NCBI RefSeq assembly: GCF_015554145.1 | Contig: NZ_JADNHZ010000002.1 | Span: 62,001 to 126,000, forward strand | Origin: Collinsella aerofaciens | GTDB taxonomy: Bacteria; Actinomycetota; Coriobacteriia; Coriobacteriales; Coriobacteriaceae | DNA length: 64,000 nucleotides | Direction of reading: 5' to 3' | Shown here: positions 59,914 to 64,000 of the stretch, one piece after another | How positions within the stretch are numbered: position 1 is the first letter of the stretch | Layout: every line of letters starts with the position of its first letter | Made by a program: the position numbers and the translations under genes | Notes under the pieces: generated by a model | Told to the model about the DNA's origin: nothing | The model's database searches: none | The model's input: only the letters and a program-made list of their open reading frames with translations

Positions 59914-60781
59914 ACGCCTCCCTCACCTTTCCGTGCACATGTCTGATAACCGCGGCAACGTCATCGGCCGAGGCAGTTCCGTTATTAACGATAAAATTAG
60001 CGTGAACGGGCGAAACTTCCGCGCCGCCAATCGAAAAACCCTTTAATCCACAATCCTCGATAAGCTTGCCCACACTCGCATCGGGCGGGTTGCGAAAGAC
60101 AGACCCGCAGGATGCGCGACCCATGGGCTGCGTACGCTTGCGCCTTGTAAGGTACCGCTCCATGCGCTCGCGAATGTCGGCCTTGGGCGCCGGTTTAAGC
60201 TTGAGCACGCACTCGAGGATGATCTCATTGCGGGGAAGGCTACATTCGCGGTAGCCCCAAGAGATCTCGGACCCCGCATAATGCTTGATACCGGATGCCG
60301 GGTCAAACGTTACGACATCCTCAACCAGCGAGCCAATCCACTCGGTCCGCGTGCCGGCATTCATAGATATCGCACCGCCGACCGAACCAGGAATGCCAAC
60401 GGCAAACTCAAGGCCCGAGAGGCTACGCGACAGGGCATCGTTGACCAGGCGCGCAAACATCACGCCCGCACCGACCGTCAGCGTACAACCGTCATCGGCA
60501 ACAACCGTGCGCTGGAACTCACGTCCGAGCGAAATGACGGCACCGCGATAACCGCCATCGGCAACCAGCAGATTGGAGCCCTTGCCGATGATGACCCACG
60601 GCACCTGCTCGCGATCGAGCACCGCCACGGCGCGGCGGAGGGCATGATAGCTATGGCACGTCACAAAGAGGTCGGCCTTGCCGCCGATACGATAGCTCGT
60701 ATGACGCGCAAGGCGCTCGTCCTCGATCACATCCGTGTCGATCATGCCCGAGAGCGCCATGACGGCGTTAAACAGACCCAT
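59870..60781 (-). CDS. murB: UDP-N-acetylmuramate dehydrogenase MurB
   Basis: 303 residues, type II MurB. HTSYRIGGKADLF, IGKGSNLLVADGGYRG (FAD pyrophosphate), GIPGSVGGAISMNAG, YRECSLP and the catalytic Ser in CGSVFRNP are conserved. It reduces enolpyruvyl-UDP-GlcNAc to UDP-MurNAc. ATG 60781 lies five bases after the murC stop with no strong ribosome site of its own, so it probably relies on coupling. Confidence 0.95.
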   Translation of the reverse strand: MGLFNAVMALSGMIDTDVIEDERLARHTSYRIGGKADLFVTCHSYHALRRAVAVLDREQVPWVIIGKGSNLLVADGGYRGAVISLGREFQRTVVADDGCTLTVGAGVMFARLVNDALSRSLSGLEFAVGIPGSVGGAISMNAGTRTEWIGSLVEDVVTFDPASGIKHYAGSEISWGYRECSLPRNEIILECVLKLKPAPKADIRERMERYLTRRKRTQPMGRASCGSVFRNPPDASVGKLIEDCGLKGFSIGGAEVSPVHANFIVNNGTASADDVAAVIRHVHGKVREAYGIELRPEVKFLGF

Positions 60782-60786
60782 TAGAC

Positions 60787-62205
60787 TTAAGCGTCTTTCT
60801 TGGCAGTCAGATACTCAATGAACTCGGGACCGACGGTCGTAACGTCGCCGGCACCCATGGTGAGCAGCAGGTCGCCCTCGCCCACCATCTGCTCGAGCTC
60901 CTGATTGAGCTCAAGACGGCTGGAGCAGTACACGACCTCCTTGCCAGGATGCTTGGCGCGCACGGTATCGGCGAGCATCTTAGAGGTGACACCCGGAATG
61001 GGCATCTCGCCAGCCGAGAACACATCAATCAGCAGCAGTTTATCGGCATTGGCAAATGCATCGGCAAAGTCATCGCACAGGGCCTGCAGGCGCGAATAGC
61101 GGTGCGGCTGGAACACGACGTCGACGTGCTTGTAGCCCAGCGACGAAGCGGCAGCAAGCGTCGCCTTGATCTCGGTGGGGTGATGGCCGTAATCATCGAC
61201 CACGGTGATGCCATCGATATCGCCCACGTGGGTAAAGCGACGGCGGACGCCCTCAAAGCTCGAGAGCGCCTTGGCGGCGGCGTCGATGTCAAGGCCCAGG
61301 ACATGGGCGACGGTGAGCACCGCCGTGGCGTTGAGCATGTTGTGGCGACCGGGATTGCTCTTGATCTCCACAGCATGCTCAGTGCCGTCCTCAAAGCGAA
61401 CGATAAAGTCACTCTGGATGCCCTTGACATCCGGGTGCATGCAGACGATGTCGTTGCTCTCGGCAAAGCCGTAGGAAAGCACGTGACGGCCCGTCGACTT
61501 GGCGAGCTCGACCAGATGCGGGTCCTCACCACAGACGATGACGGTGCCCTCCTCGCCCACCAGGCTCATGAATTTGGCGAAAGTTGCCTCGATCTCCTCG
61601 ATACCCGAGTAGTGATCGAGGTGGTCGGCCTCGACGTTGGTCACAATGACTACGTTGGGGTTCAGGAACAGGAAGGAGCTGTCGGACTCGTCAGCCTCGG
61701 CGACAAAGTAGTCGCCCGAGCCGTTCTTGCCGTTCGTGTCATAGCCCTCGACGATGCCACCGATCAGGAAGCTCGGATCCAGACCCATGCGGTCGAGCAT
61801 GGTGGCGCACATCGAAGACGTGGTGGTCTTGCCATGCGTGCCGGCAACAGCGACGGTGGTGTAGCCGTGGCCCAAAGCAGAGAGCATCTTGGCACGGGGC
61901 CACACGGGAATACCAAGCTCGCGAGCGCGCACGAGTTCAGGGTTGGACTCCGGAATAGCGGTAGAGACAACAACCACGTCGGGCTTGACCTCGTCGATCG
62001 TGGCTGCCTCATGGCCCACATGCACCTTCACACCAGCGCGGGTAAGCTGGCGGATATAACGTGACGTCTTAAGGTCGGAGCCGGTAACGGCATAACCGCG
62101 CTCGTGCAGAACGAGGGCGATGCCGCTCATGCCGGCGCCGCCGATACCGATAAAGTGGGCGCTCTTAAACTCGGGCGCGGAGGTTGCAGTCTGGGAATCA
62201 GCCAT
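60787..62205 (-). CDS. murC: UDP-N-acetylmuramate-L-alanine ligase
   Basis: 472 residues, Mur ligase plan. HFIGIGGAGMSGIA at the N-domain, ATP loop VAGTHGKTTTSSM, EADESDSSFL, the central NVEADHLDHY, and the C-domain VDDYGHHPTEI and FQPHRYSRL are all intact. It adds L-alanine to UDP-MurNAc. ATG 62205 was chosen since the protein fold starts soon after; AAGGAG lies 11 bases upstream, rather far. The order is murG-murC-murB-ftsQ. Confidence 0.97.
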   Translation of the reverse strand: MADSQTATSAPEFKSAHFIGIGGAGMSGIALVLHERGYAVTGSDLKTSRYIRQLTRAGVKVHVGHEAATIDEVKPDVVVVSTAIPESNPELVRARELGIPVWPRAKMLSALGHGYTTVAVAGTHGKTTTSSMCATMLDRMGLDPSFLIGGIVEGYDTNGKNGSGDYFVAEADESDSSFLFLNPNVVIVTNVEADHLDHYSGIEEIEATFAKFMSLVGEEGTVIVCGEDPHLVELAKSTGRHVLSYGFAESNDIVCMHPDVKGIQSDFIVRFEDGTEHAVEIKSNPGRHNMLNATAVLTVAHVLGLDIDAAAKALSSFEGVRRRFTHVGDIDGITVVDDYGHHPTEIKATLAAASSLGYKHVDVVFQPHRYSRLQALCDDFADAFANADKLLLIDVFSAGEMPIPGVTSKMLADTVRAKHPGKEVVYCSSRLELNQELEQMVGEGDLLLTMGAGDVTTVGPEFIEYLTAKKDA

Positions 62206-62302
62206 GTGCTCGTGTACTCCTTGCGTAGACACTGCCTGTAACCCGTTAACTGTACCGCACCTACCGCATCAGCGCGAGGGCGACCGACGATATCCCGTCT
62301 AA

Positions 62303-63418
62303 CTAACGCAAACCCTCTACCGCATCGGCCAGAAGAGCGGCGGCCCTATCCTGAGCCAGACCGCGCGCCGCCTGACGCATGACGTCGCGCTCTGCCGCGT
62401 CATCGACCAGGTGCAGCAGCTCATCGGCAAAGGCAGAACCGTCGATATCGGCATCGGCACAGAGCACGCCGGCCCCGGCGTCGACCAGATAACGGGCATT
62501 GGTGGTTTGGTGGTCGGCCGTCGCATGCGGATACGGCACGAGTATCGAGGGCACGGCGAGCGCAGCGATCTCGGCCACGCTCGATGCACCCGAACGCGAG
62601 AGCACCAAATCGGCAGCAGCCAGCATATCGCCCATGTTGTCGATGTAAGGCTGGACGCGGTAACGCTTCGCCTCCTCGGGCGTCAGCGCCAAAGCGCGCT
62701 CGGTCTCCTCAAAGCCGTCGGCACCCGTCGAATGCAACACATAGAGGTTCTTGCGCGAAAGCAGCTCGTTTTTGAGCGAAACCGCGCGCTCGTTGAGGTG
62801 CTGGGCGCCAAGTGAACCGCCAAAGACGAGCAGCAGCGTAGCGTCCTCGGGAACGCCAAGTGCCTTGCGGCCGCGAGCGCGATCGCCCTCGATCACCGAG
62901 CGACGTACGGGGTTGCCGGTCATGAGCACGTGGTCAGGGTCACCTTCGCGCTCAAAGACCGAGCGCGCTGCCGGCACCGAGATGCACACGCGAGCGGCGT
63001 GGGAGTTCATCATCTTGTTGGCCAGGCCCGGAACAGAGTTCTGCTCATGTAGCAGATACGGAACGCCTGCGCCCTTGCACCACCCCAGCAGCGGAACCTC
63101 GACATAGGCACCAAAACCGATGGCAGCATCGGGCTTGCCGACCTTTGAGAAATGACTGGCGAGCGCACGCTTGGCCTTGTTGACACGCCACAGCGAGGTC
63201 AGCGCCGTCCAGGGACGGGAGCGGTCGAAGCCCGTGACCGTAATGGGCACAAAATCAAACCCAGCCTCGGGGACCAGACGACCCTCGAGCTTGCGCGACT
63301 GGCCCACGAACACAACGTGGTGGCCACGGTCACGCAGCTCTTCGGCCAAGGCGAGCGCGGGGTTGATATGCCCTGCCGTGCCGCCGGCTGCAATAGCAAC
63401 GGTCATCTTATCGGTCAT
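62303..63418 (-). CDS. murG: MurG glycosyltransferase (lipid II synthesis)
   Basis: 371 residues, GT28. AAGGTAGHINPALALAEEL is the first glycine loop; GFGAYVEVP, HEQNSVPGLANK, TGNPVR, VFGGSLGAQ and the donor site DLVLSRSGASSVAEIAAL and ATADHQTTNA follow. It adds GlcNAc to lipid I at the inner membrane face. ATG 63418 follows AAGGGA and overlaps the ftsW end by 11 bases. Confidence 0.97.
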   Translation of the reverse strand: MTDKMTVAIAAGGTAGHINPALALAEELRDRGHHVVFVGQSRKLEGRLVPEAGFDFVPITVTGFDRSRPWTALTSLWRVNKAKRALASHFSKVGKPDAAIGFGAYVEVPLLGWCKGAGVPYLLHEQNSVPGLANKMMNSHAARVCISVPAARSVFEREGDPDHVLMTGNPVRRSVIEGDRARGRKALGVPEDATLLLVFGGSLGAQHLNERAVSLKNELLSRKNLYVLHSTGADGFEETERALALTPEEAKRYRVQPYIDNMGDMLAAADLVLSRSGASSVAEIAALAVPSILVPYPHATADHQTTNARYLVDAGAGVLCADADIDGSAFADELLHLVDDAAERDVMRQAARGLAQDRAAALLADAVEGLR

Positions 63419-64000
63419 GATAGTCCCTTCGTACACGCGGTCCCTGGTCGTCGGTGTGCAAACGCGCCGACGGGTCCGAGTTCAAATCGATTCGATTATA
63501 TCCGCCGCCCGCGCTGCGAGGGCTGGGGCGCTGCGGACGACCTTGCGGCGCCGTTCGCTGACGCGGACGGGCTGCCGGCTCGGTCGCAGAGCCATCCAGA
63601 ACGGTAAAGCCGTTACGCGAAGATCGCTCGCCGCGTACGTGGGGCACGCCGGCGGTACTCTCATCCATAACGGCAAAGCTCTCGCGGCGACGGTCGTACT
63701 CATCGCGACGGGCGCTCTCGTACGAAACGCGCAGGATCAGACCGGCAAGCATAAGCGACACAATAATCGACGAACCGCCGTAGCTAATAAACGGCAACGG
63801 TTTGCCCGTCATGGGAAACACGTTGAGGATGCCCAGCGCATTGATCAAAAACTGCACCGCGAGAATGACCGCGGAGCCAGACGCCATAAGCGCGCCCCGG
63901 CGATCGGTCGCCTGCTCGGCAATGCGAAACGCCGAGTAGATCAGCATCGCAAACACCAAGAAGAACAGCACGGTTCCGACAAAACCGACTTCCTCGCCAA
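63408..64000 (-). CDS. ftsW: FtsW, C-terminal part (5' end beyond window edge)
   Basis: About 197 codons are visible, open to the right edge. EEVGFVG at the edge, QFLINALGILNVFPMTGKPLPFISYGG in essence (NVFPMTG and PFISYGGSS are the SEDS signatures) and the last helix show a SEDS peptidoglycan polymerase. A long polar tail of about 110 residues (Arg, Ser, Pro-rich) follows the last helix. Next to murG this is FtsW rather than RodA. The start lies outside the window. Confidence 0.92.
   Translation of the reverse strand, partial: GEEVGFVGTVLFFLVFAMLIYSAFRIAEQATDRRGALMASGSAVILAVQFLINALGILNVFPMTGKPLPFISYGGSSIIVSLMLAGLILRVSYESARRDEYDRRRESFAVMDESTAGVPHVRGERSSRNGFTVLDGSATEPAARPRQRTAPQGRPQRPSPRSAGGGYNRIDLNSDPSARLHTDDQGPRVRRDYHDR

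Overview
This window is a high-GC, gene-dense chromosomal segment that fits an anaerobic Actinomycetota of the Coriobacteriia (Collinsella-like). This is inferred from four things: the actinobacterial division cluster with sepF, yggT and divIVA but no ftsA beside ftsZ; strictly anaerobic enzymes (double-cubane-cluster reductases, an oxygen-sensitive-type cysteine desulfidase); selenocysteine use; and codon preference. No tRNA, rRNA, CRISPR array, prophage or insertion sequence was seen. Both ends cut genes (brnQ at the left, ftsW at the right).

Layout. 1-9.4 kb (minus strand): brnQ, then an eight-gene operon that reads from 9082 down to 1297. It encodes two double-cubane-cluster reductase-like proteins, their ATP-dependent activase, a GT4 glycosyltransferase, a selenophosphate synthetase whose catalytic residue is encoded by an in-frame TGA (selenocysteine), YedF, a DUF3343 Se/S-carrier-like protein and a class V aminotransferase/cysteine desulfurase. 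This is the most interesting system in the window: it looks like an ATP-driven selenium handling pathway. 9.5-15 kb: a molybdenum block (modA, a modB with an extra extracytoplasmic domain, modC, moeA, mogA-like). Selenium and molybdenum genes side by side suggest selenium-dependent molybdoenzymes in this organism. 15-31 kb: CLC transporter, lipid kinase, release-factor-like rescue protein, xpt, MFS exporter, metY, a C_GCAxxG_C_C protein, yigZ, the RNase P RNA gene, rpsA, HAD phosphatase, cyuA, rpiB, ndk. 29-33 kb: argH and argG; argG is preceded by a short arginine-rich leader peptide in a highly structured leader, a probable attenuator. 33-46 kb: Cof phosphatase, polA, M18 aminopeptidase, yaaA, a TPP riboswitch with thiC, thiD, a pentapeptide protein, an SGNH hydrolase, a PARG-like protein, a Bax-inhibitor-1 protein. 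46-49 kb: pit and its DUF47 partner, nitroreductase. 49-64 kb (minus): the division and cell wall cluster ftsW-murG-murC-murB-ftsQ-ftsZ-pgeF, interrupted by pstSCAB-phoU, then yggS-sepF-yggT-divIVA.

Intergenic DNA is rich in structure. Two 100-base elements (7683-7782 and 23119-23217) keep the same internal-loop sequences at the same offsets while their stems differ in sequence, the hallmark of a structured RNA. Several families of short palindromes sit after genes, at least two of them in more than one copy. All function assignments come from reading the sequence and recalling families; no database search was run.
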